Source of the DNA: JBBRXJ01 sp038248505
GTDB taxonomy: Bacteria; Bacteroidota; Bacteroidia; Bacteroidales; JBBRXJ01
Assembly: GCA_038248505.1 (NCBI GenBank)
Contig: JBBRXJ010000042.1
Coordinates: 1 to 29,381 of the forward strand
DNA length: 29,381 nucleotides
Reading direction: 5' to 3'
Shown here: positions 15,955 through 24,604 of the stretch, in pieces
Position numbering within the stretch: the first letter of the stretch is position 1
Layout: each line of letters starts with the position of its first letter
The notes under the pieces: model-generated
Database searches by the model: none
The model's input: the letters and a program-made list of their open reading frames with translations, nothing else
What the model was told of the DNA's origin: nothing
Program-made: the position numbers and the translations under genes

Positions 15955-16617
15955 TTACTTGTTACGTTTTAATAATTCAGTTTCAATTTTTTTAATAAAT
16001 CTTCGAATCATCTCTGCAGGATCAGGAGCGCAAGCAATTGCAGAGGATACAGCCAAACCATCAAGTCCTGTTAATATTAATGATTTTGCATCATCAATAT
16101 TAACGCCCCCAATTCCTAAAATGGGAACAATTATTTTTTGTTCTTTGCATTGAGCAAGTATTCTTTTATAGCCTTCTATACCAATAATAGGACTTAAACT
16201 TCCTTTAGTTGTGGTAAAACGAAATGGACCTAAACCAATATAATCAACATAAGGAGCGATATCAACAATTCGTTCAAAATTATCGGCAGTGCCGCCAATA
16301 ATTGCCGATTCGCCTAAAATGCCACGAGCAATAGATGGATGCATATCATTCTTGCCTAAATGAACGCCGGCAGCACCACACTCCAGTGCGATATCTGGAA
16401 AATCATTCACAATAAGTATTGCATTAAAAGGTTTACTTTTTGAAATAATAGAATTTACAGTCTTTTCAATCTCCTGCTTATTATTCGCCTTCATTCTCAA
16501 CTGCACTACCTTGCATCCATTCTCAAAGGCTTTTACAGCCTGATGCACAGGAGACATACCTTTCATTTCATAGGTTATGTAATGCAATGTCTTTAATTGA
16601 TTGCCATCAAACTTCAT
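15955..16617 (-). CDS. thiE: Thiamine-phosphate synthase ThiE
   Basis: A 220-aa TIM-barrel enzyme that joins HMP-pyrophosphate and thiazole phosphate. The catalytic motifs are intact: QLRMK (39-43), ND (71-72), GVHLGKND (84-91), GLGPFRFTTTK (128-138) and GIGGV near residue 167. This is therefore the working ThiE of the operon, in contrast to the divergent copy at 17353-17973. It overlaps thiD by 11 bp and is 5 bp from thiG. Confidence 0.93.
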   Translation of the reverse strand: MKFDGNQLKTLHYITYEMKGMSPVHQAVKAFENGCKVVQLRMKANNKQEIEKTVNSIISKSKPFNAILIVNDFPDIALECGAAGVHLGKNDMHPSIARGILGESAIIGGTADNFERIVDIAPYVDYIGLGPFRFTTTKGSLSPIIGIEGYKRILAQCKEQKIIVPILGIGGVNIDDAKSLILTGLDGLAVSSAIACAPDPAEMIRRFIKKIETELLKRNK

Positions 16618-17356
16618 GATATCCTAGTTTTGTAGTATTACTCATTATAAACCGATGTATATATTCTTTTGCATTAACACATGCCTGTTCAATATTTTGC
16701 CCAAGGCTTAGATAAGATGTGATTGCAGCTGATAGAACACATCCAGTTCCATGCTTGCTATATCCTTCAAAAACCTGACCTTCTATAACCAAGCGATTAT
16801 TAAAAGTAAACAATACATCATTGCGCTCAGCATTTATTAGGTGTCCTCCCTTCAAAAGAGTCGCTGAAATTTTATTTAATCTAATCGCATCAACCCAACT
16901 TTTATCATCATATTCATTAATTCTTTTTAACATATCATATTCAATCTGATTAGGAGTAATAAGATATATCATTGACAAAATCTCTTTGAGCAAAATAGAA
17001 TCAAAAGATTCATGAAATACAAAACCAGCAGATGCAACAATAATTGGATCCCAAATTACCCAAATATTTTTCCTCTTTAATATCTCTATAATCTTTTTTA
17101 ATAAAGTAAGATTTTCAATAATCCCAATTTTTGCAAAACTTATAGTATAATGTTCCGTTAATAATTGCACTTGCTCTAAAACCTGATGCCCATCAATCCA
17201 AGAAGTTTTTATAAACACATCTTCGTGCTGCAAGGTATTAGCTGTGCATACCGCAAGACCATACACATTGAGACACTCAAAGGTTTTAATATCGGCAGTT
17301 AAACCGGCACCAGATGATGGATCAAATCCTGCTATTGTTAGAGCATATGGTCTCAT
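16607..17356 (-). CDS. thiD: Hydroxymethylpyrimidine (phosphate) kinase ThiD
   Basis: A 249-aa ribokinase-fold kinase that phosphorylates HMP and HMP-phosphate to the pyrophosphate used by ThiE. GFDPSSGAG (10-18) binds the pyrimidine and HGTGC (202-206), with C206 in the anion-hole position, is the family's C-terminal motif. WDPIIVAS (102-109) is also typical. It overlaps both neighbours (4 bp with the TenI-like gene, 11 bp with thiE). Confidence 0.93.
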   Translation of the reverse strand: MRPYALTIAGFDPSSGAGLTADIKTFECLNVYGLAVCTANTLQHEDVFIKTSWIDGHQVLEQVQLLTEHYTISFAKIGIIENLTLLKKIIEILKRKNIWVIWDPIIVASAGFVFHESFDSILLKEILSMIYLITPNQIEYDMLKRINEYDDKSWVDAIRLNKISATLLKGGHLINAERNDVLFTFNNRLVIEGQVFEGYSKHGTGCVLSAAITSYLSLGQNIEQACVNAKEYIHRFIMSNTTKLGYHEV

Positions 17357-17973
17357 TTCAATTGTGCTTTTATGCCATTAAAATAGTTAATAATTTCTTT
17401 AGTGTTCTGTTCTGTCACCAACATATTCCAAATACTACCAAGCAAACCTATACCGCTAAACCCAACTTGTTCAAGCAATGCAACATTTTCTGATTTAATG
17501 CCACCTAATGCAACAACATCTGTAGTCAACTCCGATTCAGCAAAAAACTCCATTAGCTGAGCCAAATTAAAACCAGAATGATATTCCTTTTTAGAAATAC
17601 TATTAAATATAGGACTGAGAAAAATATAATCAAAATTTTTATACTGCAAATCTATTAGTTCAATTAAACTATGAGCCGAAAAACTACGATGCCTATTCTT
17701 ACCATCATTCTTACTCAATAAATGCATCGTCTTTGCCCCGTAATGGAATCCCTTCAAATTATACTCAACTACAAATTGATGAAAAGAATGAATCACCACC
17801 TTATTATAGTACTGCGGCTGAATCTTCTCAATATAATTTCTCATTTCATCAAGCGTGTATTCGGGCTTACGAATATGAAAATGTGTTAAACCCGCTTCAA
17901 ACAATTGATGCAGTACCACATGTTCATTTTCCAGGTCATCTGGATTTGATATTAATATAAGTTTAGAAAGCAT
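17353..17973 (-). CDS. TenI-like / divergent thiamine-phosphate synthase family protein
   Basis: A 206-aa ThiE/TenI-fold protein. It keeps the barrel framework (HIRKP at 33-37, GFHYGAK near 75-81, SPIF at 120-123, ALGGI at 155-159) but not the ThiE active-site residues: QLR is HIR, the ND pair is HS, and the TxTK loop is NSISKKEYHSG. It is therefore unlikely to make thiamine phosphate. TenI of Bacillus, a related protein, is a thiazole tautomerase that aromatises the ThiG product, which is a good candidate role here. It begins 10 bp after thiC and overlaps thiD by ATGA. Confidence 0.75.
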   Translation of the reverse strand: MLSKLILISNPDDLENEHVVLHQLFEAGLTHFHIRKPEYTLDEMRNYIEKIQPQYYNKVVIHSFHQFVVEYNLKGFHYGAKTMHLLSKNDGKNRHRSFSAHSLIELIDLQYKNFDYIFLSPIFNSISKKEYHSGFNLAQLMEFFAESELTTDVVALGGIKSENVALLEQVGFSGIGLLGSIWNMLVTEQNTKEIINYFNGIKAQLK

Positions 17974-17983
17974 TTAAATAATT

Positions 17984-19765
17984 TTATTTTTTTAAACATG
18001 CTCCGTTTTTCTCAACAGAACCAGCTAATGCGAGTTTACGAACATCTTTTGTTGATCGCATTGAACAAAAATTCTCACCACACATGGAGCAAAAATGATC
18101 CTTCTTGTTTCCTTCTTCAGGCAAAGTCTCATCATGAAATAAAACCGATTTTTCAGGGTCAAGTGATAAATAAAACTGATCTCTCCAACGAAACTCAAAA
18201 CGAGCTTTACTCAAAGCATTATCTCGAACTTGCGCACCCGGATGGCCTTTGGCGAGATCGGCAGCGTGAGCTGCTAACTTATAAGTTATCACTCCTTCCT
18301 TTACATCTTGCTTATTAGGTAATCCTAAATGCTCTTTGGGTGTTACATAACATAACATAGCAGCACCATACCAACCAATCATAGATGCTCCAATAGCTGA
18401 TGTAATATGATCATAACCCGGCGCAATATCTGTTACTAAAGGGCCCAAAGTATAAAAAGGGGCATCTTGGCATTCTCTCAACTCCCGATCCATATTCTCT
18501 TTTATGAGATGCATCGGTACATGTCCTGGTCCTTCAATAATTACTTGAACTTCCTTTTCACGTGCAATTTTAGTGAGCTCACCCAGGGTAGTTAATTCAG
18601 AGAATTGTGCCTTATCATTTGCATCTGCAATAGAACCGGGACGAAGCCCATCTCCAATGGAAACGCCAATATCATAAGCCCTCAAAATATCACAAATTTC
18701 AGAAAAATGAGTATAGAGGAAATTCTCTTTATTGTTTAACAAGCACCATTTTGCCATTATTGAACCACCACGTGAAACAATACCCGTAACGCGCTCATGT
18801 GTGTAATCTACATACTCGAGTAATAAGCCAGCATGAATCGTAAAATAGTCAACGCCTTGTTCAGCTTGTTCTATAAGAGTATCACGATAGATCTCCCAAG
18901 TTAGATCTTCTACTTTTCCTTTCAATTTTTCAAGTGTTTGATACAAAGGTACGGTACCCACAGGAACAGGTGAGTTCCGAATAATCCATTCACGTGTTTC
19001 ATGAATATTAGGGCCAGTGGAGAGATCCATTATCGTATCTGCTCCCCAACGAAAAGCCCAAACAGCTTTTTCAACTTCCTCATCAATACCTGAAGTGACT
19101 GCTGAATTGCCTATATTTGCATTAATTTTTACCAAAAAATTACGGCCAATAATCATAGGTTCGCATTCCGGATGATTAATGTTTGCAGGAATAATAGCTC
19201 TACCCGCAGCAATTTCATCGCGCACAAATTCGGGTGTAATTTTAGATGGAATATTTGCACCAAATCCAAATCCAGCATGCTGACGAAGTAATTGTTTGTC
19301 CTGAATAGCCTCATAACGTTGATTTTCACGAATAGCCACATACTCCATTTCGGGGGTGATAATGCCACGCTTAGCAAAATAATATTGTGTAGCACATTTT
19401 CCATCCGCTGCTTTAAGAGGGCGGTATTCATGTGGAAAACGAATAGCATCGAGCTTTGTATCCTCTCTTCTACTTTTAAAATAATCAGATGAAAAATCCT
19501 TCAACTCAATAAAGTCTGAATTTTTCCGAATCCACTCATCGCGAAGACGGGGTATCCCATTGCGAATATCAATACTAAATGATGGATCTGTAAACGGACC
19601 AGAAGTATCATAAATACATACTGGATGGTTTTTAATTAAATTTCCATCATCGTCTTGACTATCTGATAAACTCACTTCGCGCATGGCGACTTGAATAGGG
19701 TGTAATTTCCCTTTTACATAAATTTTCCGTGATGACGGAAATGGACCTTGTGTTATTTGAATCAT
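17984..19765 (-). CDS. thiC: Phosphomethylpyrimidine synthase ThiC
   Basis: A 593-aa radical-SAM enzyme that rearranges aminoimidazole ribotide to HMP-phosphate. The cluster motif C559-x2-C562-x4-C567 sits near the C-terminus, as is usual for ThiC. Core motifs include MREVSL, GNSAVTS, EEVEKAVWAFRWGADT, TIHAG, SRGGS, EGPGHVPMH, PFYTLGPLVTDIAPGYDHI and MLCYVTPKEHLGLP. It is 13 bp downstream of thiS. The length and motifs are complete, so the pyrimidine branch is intact. Confidence 0.97.
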   Translation of the reverse strand: MIQITQGPFPSSRKIYVKGKLHPIQVAMREVSLSDSQDDDGNLIKNHPVCIYDTSGPFTDPSFSIDIRNGIPRLRDEWIRKNSDFIELKDFSSDYFKSRREDTKLDAIRFPHEYRPLKAADGKCATQYYFAKRGIITPEMEYVAIRENQRYEAIQDKQLLRQHAGFGFGANIPSKITPEFVRDEIAAGRAIIPANINHPECEPMIIGRNFLVKINANIGNSAVTSGIDEEVEKAVWAFRWGADTIMDLSTGPNIHETREWIIRNSPVPVGTVPLYQTLEKLKGKVEDLTWEIYRDTLIEQAEQGVDYFTIHAGLLLEYVDYTHERVTGIVSRGGSIMAKWCLLNNKENFLYTHFSEICDILRAYDIGVSIGDGLRPGSIADANDKAQFSELTTLGELTKIAREKEVQVIIEGPGHVPMHLIKENMDRELRECQDAPFYTLGPLVTDIAPGYDHITSAIGASMIGWYGAAMLCYVTPKEHLGLPNKQDVKEGVITYKLAAHAADLAKGHPGAQVRDNALSKARFEFRWRDQFYLSLDPEKSVLFHDETLPEEGNKKDHFCSMCGENFCSMRSTKDVRKLALAGSVEKNGACLKK

Positions 19766-19778
19766 GTTTTCAATTTTA

Positions 19779-19982
19779 TTATCCGCCCTGCGTTGCTCTA
19801 ATGACTAATACTTTATCATTTTCCACTATTATAAACGACTTCCATTCCGTACGAGAAATTACTTGTTCATTAACTGCAAGAGCTATTCCTGAATACTCTA
19901 AAATTCCAATCGTATCTAATAATAAAATCAGATTCGCAGATTCTTCTATTAATTGTTCTTTATTATTAACTGTAATACGCAT
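19779..19982 (-). CDS. thiS: Sulfur carrier protein ThiS
   Basis: A 67-aa ubiquitin-like protein with the diagnostic C-terminal Gly-Gly (RATQGG), which becomes a thiocarboxylate and supplies thiazole sulfur to ThiG. ALAVNEQVI and the VLVIRATQGG end are typical of ThiS. It is the first gene of the operon, about 50 nt downstream of the TPP riboswitch. The activating adenylyltransferase ThiF is not found in this window. Confidence 0.9.
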   Translation of the reverse strand: MRITVNNKEQLIEESANLILLLDTIGILEYSGIALAVNEQVISRTEWKSFIIVENDKVLVIRATQGG

Positions 19983-20032
19983 ATAGTTCAGATCATTGAA
20001 TTTCAGTAATGAATTGGAGAAATACTTCTTAA

Positions 20033-20110
20033 TTATTCCCTACGCCAGCATTACCCAGTTCAGGTTATAAGGGTATGATCTCAGCCTGATTAGTAAGGCA
20101 CCCCATCATT
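20033..20110 (-). ncRNA. TPP (THI-element) riboswitch
   Basis: On the minus strand the sequence reads GGGGTGCC, then GGCTGAGA, ACCC, AACCTGAACTGGGTAATGC and TGGCGTAGGGA. These are the conserved core blocks of the thiamine pyrophosphate riboswitch in the right order and spacing. It precedes thiS by about 50 nt. No strong terminator stem is visible in the short expression platform, so control is probably at translation initiation. Confidence 0.96.
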
Positions 20111-20121
20111 GAAAATCAATA

Positions 20122-20129
20122 CAAATATA
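20122..20129 (-). promoter_or_regulatory. Bacteroidota-type -7 box of the thi operon
   Basis: TATATTTG on the minus strand matches TAnnTTTG and ends 12 bp before the riboswitch, which places the transcript start just ahead of P1. No well-spaced -33 TTG is seen. The agreement with the aptamer start supports the call. Confidence 0.6.
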
Positions 20130-20301
20130 CAAAAAATAAAGCAAAACCCGTTCATTTAAAAAAGAAGAAACAATAGTCTTATTGTTGATTAGCTCCTATT
20201 AAACAGCTATTTACAAAACTAGATCGTTATTATTCGTTGGTTTTATTAAAAAAACATCAAGCATTATCACTAAAAATATCACTTCTTGTAATTATATTAT
20301 C

Positions 20302-20347
20302 ATTTATGGGCATCTCTAAAAACTTGTTTTTAGAGATGCCCATAAAT
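20302..20347. repeat. Perfect 22-bp palindrome (hairpin) in a divergent promoter region
   Basis: The arms 20302-20323 and 20326-20347 are exact reverse complements, separated by TT. The core reads GGGCATCTCT on the left and AGAGATGCCC on the right. It lies between the divergent thi and HTCS promoters, where no terminator is needed for either gene. It could be a repeat element, a leftover of a mobile element, or a strong terminator insulating the HTCS from upstream transcription. Confidence 0.7.
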
Positions 20348-20384
20348 ACAACATTCAAAAATTAAAATTCATTAAAGTATTCAT

Positions 20385-20392
20385 TATATTTG
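20385..20392 (+). promoter_or_regulatory. Possible -7 box (TATATTTG) just before the HTCS start
   Basis: An exact TAnnTTTG match ending 9 bp before the ATG at 20402. If used, the message would be nearly leaderless. No -33 TTG is found at standard spacing, so it may be chance. Confidence 0.35.
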
Positions 20393-20401
20393 ATTAGTCA
20401 A

Positions 20402-22000
20402 ATGTTGAGACCATTTAAAATACTAACAGTACTGTTCATCATTGGCTTGCGTAGCTATGCAGAAAGCCATGGTGGGATTGCCGCTACAATAACCATTGAT
20501 AATGGATTATCGAATAGCACTGTACATCAGATTTTTCAGGATAGTAAAGGGTTCATCTGGATTGCAACCAAAGATGGCTTAAATCGTTATGATGGATTTA
20601 CGTTTTCCACTTTTCGTCATGATATACGAGACACAAATAGTTTACTAAACAATACCATACTGTGCATAGCAGAAGATACAACGGGTCAGATGTGGTACGG
20701 TACACGCAACGGGCTGAGTATTTACAAACCCTATCTTGAAACATTCTCAACTCCTAAAATTCTTCGTTCCTGTATAATTAATGCCTTATTGCGCGACGAC
20801 AAAAATAACATATGGGTAGCAAGTTCAAATGGTTTATGGATTTTTACTCCTGATGGATCACAAACAAAGTGTAAATTATCATCAAAAGAAAATAGTTTAT
20901 TAAACGAAAATGAAACCTTTTCTCTCTGCATTGATCGCTCAAATATAATATGGGTAATTACAGCAAGTAATCGTATCTTCTTTACTAAAAATTACGGTAC
21001 GCATTTTGAAAATATAGAATTACCTGCTGATAATAAAATGAACGCACCAACAAATTGCAAGAAAACAATTTATGCTGATGCCACTGGTAATATATGGATT
21101 GGCACCAAAGGTTTTGGAGCATATATGTATAATCAAACCGATAAAAAAATAAGTCACTACACAAAAAGTAGCAATGAATTAAAAAGTGATATTGTTTTTG
21201 ATTTTCTTGAAGTAAATGGCGAACTGTGGATTGCTACAGATGGCGGTGGTATAAATATTCTATCAAAAGAAACATCGCTTTTTAAATATCTTGAATACAA
21301 CGAAACAAGCCAAGGTTTAAATAGTAACGCCATATATGATTTATATATGGATAGTAATGGTTCAATATGGATTGGCACTTTTGCAAGTGGTATAAATATC
21401 TACCGCTCAAATATGCAATTCGAAAAATACACGTATGAGTTTGGTCGAAATACGGGTTTGAGTTATCGCTCAGTTCTCTGTTTTGAAGAGGATGAAAATG
21501 GGCTCTTATATATTGGTACCGATGGTGGTGGACTCAATATTTTTAATCGAAATACCTCCTTATTCGAGCACTACAAAATGGGGTCACTGGGCTTAAATGG
21601 AAATGTAATAAAATGTCTTAAATTTGATAGCAAAGGGAACTTATGGGCAGGTACTTATGCTTCCGGACTTCATGTAAGACCCAAAGGCAGCAAGAATTTT
21701 CGACAGTTTAATTCAAATAATACTGACTATAGCCCAACAGGAAAAAATATCTGGGCTATAACAGAAGATGCAAATGGCAATATTTGGTTTGCTATGCATG
21801 ACAAGGGAGTTGATTGTTATGACCCCAAAACTGGCATTTTCAAACATTTCAAAAAGGAAGAAAAAGCCGGGGCTTTATTTTCAAATTATGTTTTAGATGT
21901 ATTTGCAGATAGTAAAAATCGAATATGGATTGGTACGGGTGATAATGGAATTCAATGCTATGATCCTATTGCAAAAAAACTTTATACATTATCTACATAA
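20402..22000 (+). CDS. Hybrid two-component regulator (HTCS), N-terminal sensor part, frameshifted
   Basis: This is the periplasmic sensor half of a SusR-like HTCS. I chose the ATG at 20402 over the TTG at 20390 because it gives a signal peptide (MLRPFK, ILTVLFIIGL, then SYAESHG). About ten beta-propeller repeats (Reg_prop type) follow, each with an xIW(I/V)(G/A)T..(G)xN.Y pattern, for example GFIWIATKDGLNRYDG, GNIWIGTKGFGAYMY and NRIWIGTGDNGIQCYD. The frame stops at 22000, between blades, and continues in another frame in the next entry. The shift is best placed at the A7 run 21973-21979. In HTCSs this half binds breakdown products of polysaccharides, but no SusCD or glycoside hydrolase gene is nearby. 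Confidence 0.85.
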   Translation: MLRPFKILTVLFIIGLRSYAESHGGIAATITIDNGLSNSTVHQIFQDSKGFIWIATKDGLNRYDGFTFSTFRHDIRDTNSLLNNTILCIAEDTTGQMWYGTRNGLSIYKPYLETFSTPKILRSCIINALLRDDKNNIWVASSNGLWIFTPDGSQTKCKLSSKENSLLNENETFSLCIDRSNIIWVITASNRIFFTKNYGTHFENIELPADNKMNAPTNCKKTIYADATGNIWIGTKGFGAYMYNQTDKKISHYTKSSNELKSDIVFDFLEVNGELWIATDGGGINILSKETSLFKYLEYNETSQGLNSNAIYDLYMDSNGSIWIGTFASGINIYRSNMQFEKYTYEFGRNTGLSYRSVLCFEEDENGLLYIGTDGGGLNIFNRNTSLFEHYKMGSLGLNGNVIKCLKFDSKGNLWAGTYASGLHVRPKGSKNFRQFNSNNTDYSPTGKNIWAITEDANGNIWFAMHDKGVDCYDPKTGIFKHFKKEEKAGALFSNYVLDVFADSKNRIWIGTGDNGIQCYDPIAKKLYTLST

Positions 22001-24575
22001 ACCAAACGTTAGTCTATCACTATCAGGCAATGATGTACGCTGTATTTTTGAAGATACAGAAGGGACAATTTGGTTTGGTACTCAAGGTGCTGGATTATGC
22101 AAGTGGAAGGGAAAAGGAAATAATTTTATTTGTTATACCACTCGAGATGGTTTACCTGATAACAGCATAAATGGAATATTGCAAGCCGATGATGGATTTC
22201 TTTGGATTACATCAAATCAAGGTATTTGTAAATTTAATGCAAATAAAAAACAATGTATAAAATATACCGTTAACGACGGATTACAAAGTAACGAATTTAC
22301 ATCTGGCGCATTTATGAAGGGCAAATCAGGTCTCATTTATGCAGGAGGCAGTTATGGTTTTAATGTCTTTAATTCAAATACAAACGAAAATAAATCAGTA
22401 ACATCTCCGCTCTTTATCACTTCATTTCAAATCTATAATAAAGCTGTTGGACCAAAGACGGATAAACGATTCAAAAAAAACATACTCTATACAGATACCA
22501 TTATTATTTCCTGGGAAGAAAAGATTTTCTCAATAGGATTTGTATCTCTTAATTATATAAATCCGAATAGAGATAGAATAAGGTATATGCTTGAAAATTT
22601 TAATCATGTATGGACAGAAGCATCTGATCGAAAAGAAGTAACATACACAAATTTAGCTCCTGGTAAATACATCTTTAGGGTAGTACAATTATCAACTATT
22701 GACAACCAAAAACTTGCTGAAGATTCTCTTGTAATTATTATTAGTCCACCTTTTTGGAATACTTGGTGGTTTCAGCTCATTTTAATATCATCTATATTAG
22801 CTACTGCCTTTTTACTAATACGATTACGAATAAAGCAATTAAAATCACAACAGGTTTTGCTTGAAAAGCAAGTAAAAGTTAAGACGAGCGAGATATCAGA
22901 ACAAAAAGAAGAATTACAGAATTTAGCCGAGAGCTTACAAAAGAAGAACAAAATACTAATTGAACAACAAGAAGAAATTAAAAGTATCAATGAAGAATTG
23001 AGTGCACAGCGGGATCGCATCTTAAAAGTTTCTGATCGAGAAAAAGAATTAAACAAAACGAAAATTCGATTCTTTACCAATGTTTCACATGAATTCAGAA
23101 CGCCACTGACTTTGATTATTGGCCCAGCTGAGAAATTAATGACCGAAATAGCTAATGTAAATCACAAAGGAGTAATGGTCATGATACTTCGAAATGCTCT
23201 GCGCTTGCACACCATGATAAATCAAATTATGGATCTACGCAAACTTGAATCAGGTGAAATGAAATTAAACATCTCAGGAGGCGATCTAATATTCTTTATT
23301 AGGCATCTATCTTCCACATTTAATTTACATGCCGAAAAGAAAAAGATTGATTTCACATTCACAACCAATAATGAGAGTTACTTTACAATGTTCGATAAAG
23401 ATAAAATTGAAACCATATTCAACAATCTATTATCAAATGCTTTCAAGTTTACACCCGAAGGGGGCTTCATAAATATCAACTTTCGCACTATTATAAAAGG
23501 CGTTGAAATTATTGTTTCAGACTCGGGAATTGGTATACCGGAAAAAGATAACGAACGCATTTTTAAATCATTTTATCAATCGGACTATTCTCAACAAATC
23601 AATAATCAAGGAACTGGAATTGGACTCTCATTAGTGCGCGAATTTGTTAACTTGCATAATGGAACAATACATGTAAATAGTAAAGAAATGAGCGGGGCAA
23701 AATTTCATATTTTCATGCCTCTAATAGAAGATAAAACAATACAAGTAAAATCAAACGAGAACAAGATACAGATAGACGAAGCTGTAGACGAAATGCTATA
23801 TTCTGAAAAGAAAAAAACACATATTTTGATTATTGATGATCACGAGGATATAAGAGAATTTATACGAAATAGTTTTAATAGTGACTATCAAATAACCGAA
23901 GCTGCTGATGGTAGAATAGGCTTTGAATTAGCATTAAAAATAGTTCCTGACTTAGTAATATCAGACATTATGATGCCCGTAATGGATGGACTGGAATTTA
24001 CTGCAAAGATGAAAGAGAACCAACTTTTAAGTCACATTCCTATTGTGCTATTAACGGCACGTGGTTCTGATGAGCATCAGGTTGAGGGCCTACGTACCAA
24101 GGCAGATGATTATATTGTTAAGCCTTTTAGCATGCAAAATTTAAAAGCAAAAGTTGAAAGCATTTTGGAGAATAGACGGATGCTGCGCGATAAATTCAGA
24201 CAGCAAACTGAGAATACACCATCGTATAAATTCAATGAACACATACATACAGACCTTTTTATGATTACACTTTCTGAAGTTATTCAGAAAAACATTTCCA
24301 ATCCGAATTTTGGAACTACTGAATTGGGCGAAGCTTTAAACATGAGTAGAACTCAAATATATCGTAAAGTAAAAGTAATAACCGATCAAGTTCCAAATGA
24401 AATTATTCGTCAGGCTCGATTAAAAGAAGGAGCACGACTAATGATTGAAGATGGTTTAAATGTTACTGAAGCTGCATTGGGTGCAGGTTTTTCAAACTAC
24501 AACTATTTCACAAAATGTTTTGGGGAATTCTTTAAAACCACACCTACTGAATTTATTACGAGCTATCGAAAATAA
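21897..24575 (+). CDS. Hybrid two-component regulator (HTCS), C-terminal kinase/receiver/AraC part
   Basis: The real homology begins near 21978 (NFIHYLHKPN), where the frame takes over from the preceding entry. The upstream codons and the ATG at 21897 are not homologous. Residue numbers below use that ATG. Domains in order: last propeller blades (40-160), Y_Y_Y domain (170-285), transmembrane helix (291-310), coiled coil (315-390), HisKA with H398 in VSHEFRTPLT, HATPase with NNLLSNAFKF, DSGIGIP and GTGIGLSL, receiver with D647/D648, phospho-acceptor D690, T720 and K742, then an AraC-type HTH (about 785-890). All catalytic residues are present. If frameshift repair or slippage occurs, a full ~1,390-aa regulator is made; otherwise the sensor and output are disconnected. 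Confidence 0.85.
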   Translation: MYLQIVKIEYGLVRVIMEFNAMILLQKNFIHYLHKPNVSLSLSGNDVRCIFEDTEGTIWFGTQGAGLCKWKGKGNNFICYTTRDGLPDNSINGILQADDGFLWITSNQGICKFNANKKQCIKYTVNDGLQSNEFTSGAFMKGKSGLIYAGGSYGFNVFNSNTNENKSVTSPLFITSFQIYNKAVGPKTDKRFKKNILYTDTIIISWEEKIFSIGFVSLNYINPNRDRIRYMLENFNHVWTEASDRKEVTYTNLAPGKYIFRVVQLSTIDNQKLAEDSLVIIISPPFWNTWWFQLILISSILATAFLLIRLRIKQLKSQQVLLEKQVKVKTSEISEQKEELQNLAESLQKKNKILIEQQEEIKSINEELSAQRDRILKVSDREKELNKTKIRFFTNVSHEFRTPLTLIIGPAEKLMTEIANVNHKGVMVMILRNALRLHTMINQIMDLRKLESGEMKLNISGGDLIFFIRHLSSTFNLHAEKKKIDFTFTTNNESYFTMFDKDKIETIFNNLLSNAFKFTPEGGFININFRTIIKGVEIIVSDSGIGIPEKDNERIFKSFYQSDYSQQINNQGTGIGLSLVREFVNLHNGTIHVNSKEMSGAKFHIFMPLIEDKTIQVKSNENKIQIDEAVDEMLYSEKKKTHILIIDDHEDIREFIRNSFNSDYQITEAADGRIGFELALKIVPDLVISDIMMPVMDGLEFTAKMKENQLLSHIPIVLLTARGSDEHQVEGLRTKADDYIVKPFSMQNLKAKVESILENRRMLRDKFRQQTENTPSYKFNEHIHTDLFMITLSEVIQKNISNPNFGTTELGEALNMSRTQIYRKVKVITDQVPNEIIRQARLKEGARLMIEDGLNVTEAALGAGFSNYNYFTKCFGEFFKTTPTEFITSYRK

Positions 24576-24585
24576 TAGCTCGTAA
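24556..24585. terminator. Hairpin overlapping the HTCS stop, between convergent genes
   Basis: TTACGAGCTAT (24556-24566) and ATAGCTCGTAA (24575-24585) form a perfect 11-bp stem with an 8-nt loop. The left arm is inside the last HTCS codons and an AT-rich run follows. The 29-bp gap to the convergent dehydrogenase gene makes a shared bidirectional terminator likely. Confidence 0.6.
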
Positions 24586-24604
24586 AACATTTTATAAAAT
24601 CACT

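Noticed and set aside
21994..22003. Programmed +1 frameshift at the stop codon, as in prfB
   Set aside because: The codon before the stop and the context are unlike the prfB shift site, no Shine-Dalgarno-like stimulator is visible upstream, and homology resumes earlier, at the A7 tract.
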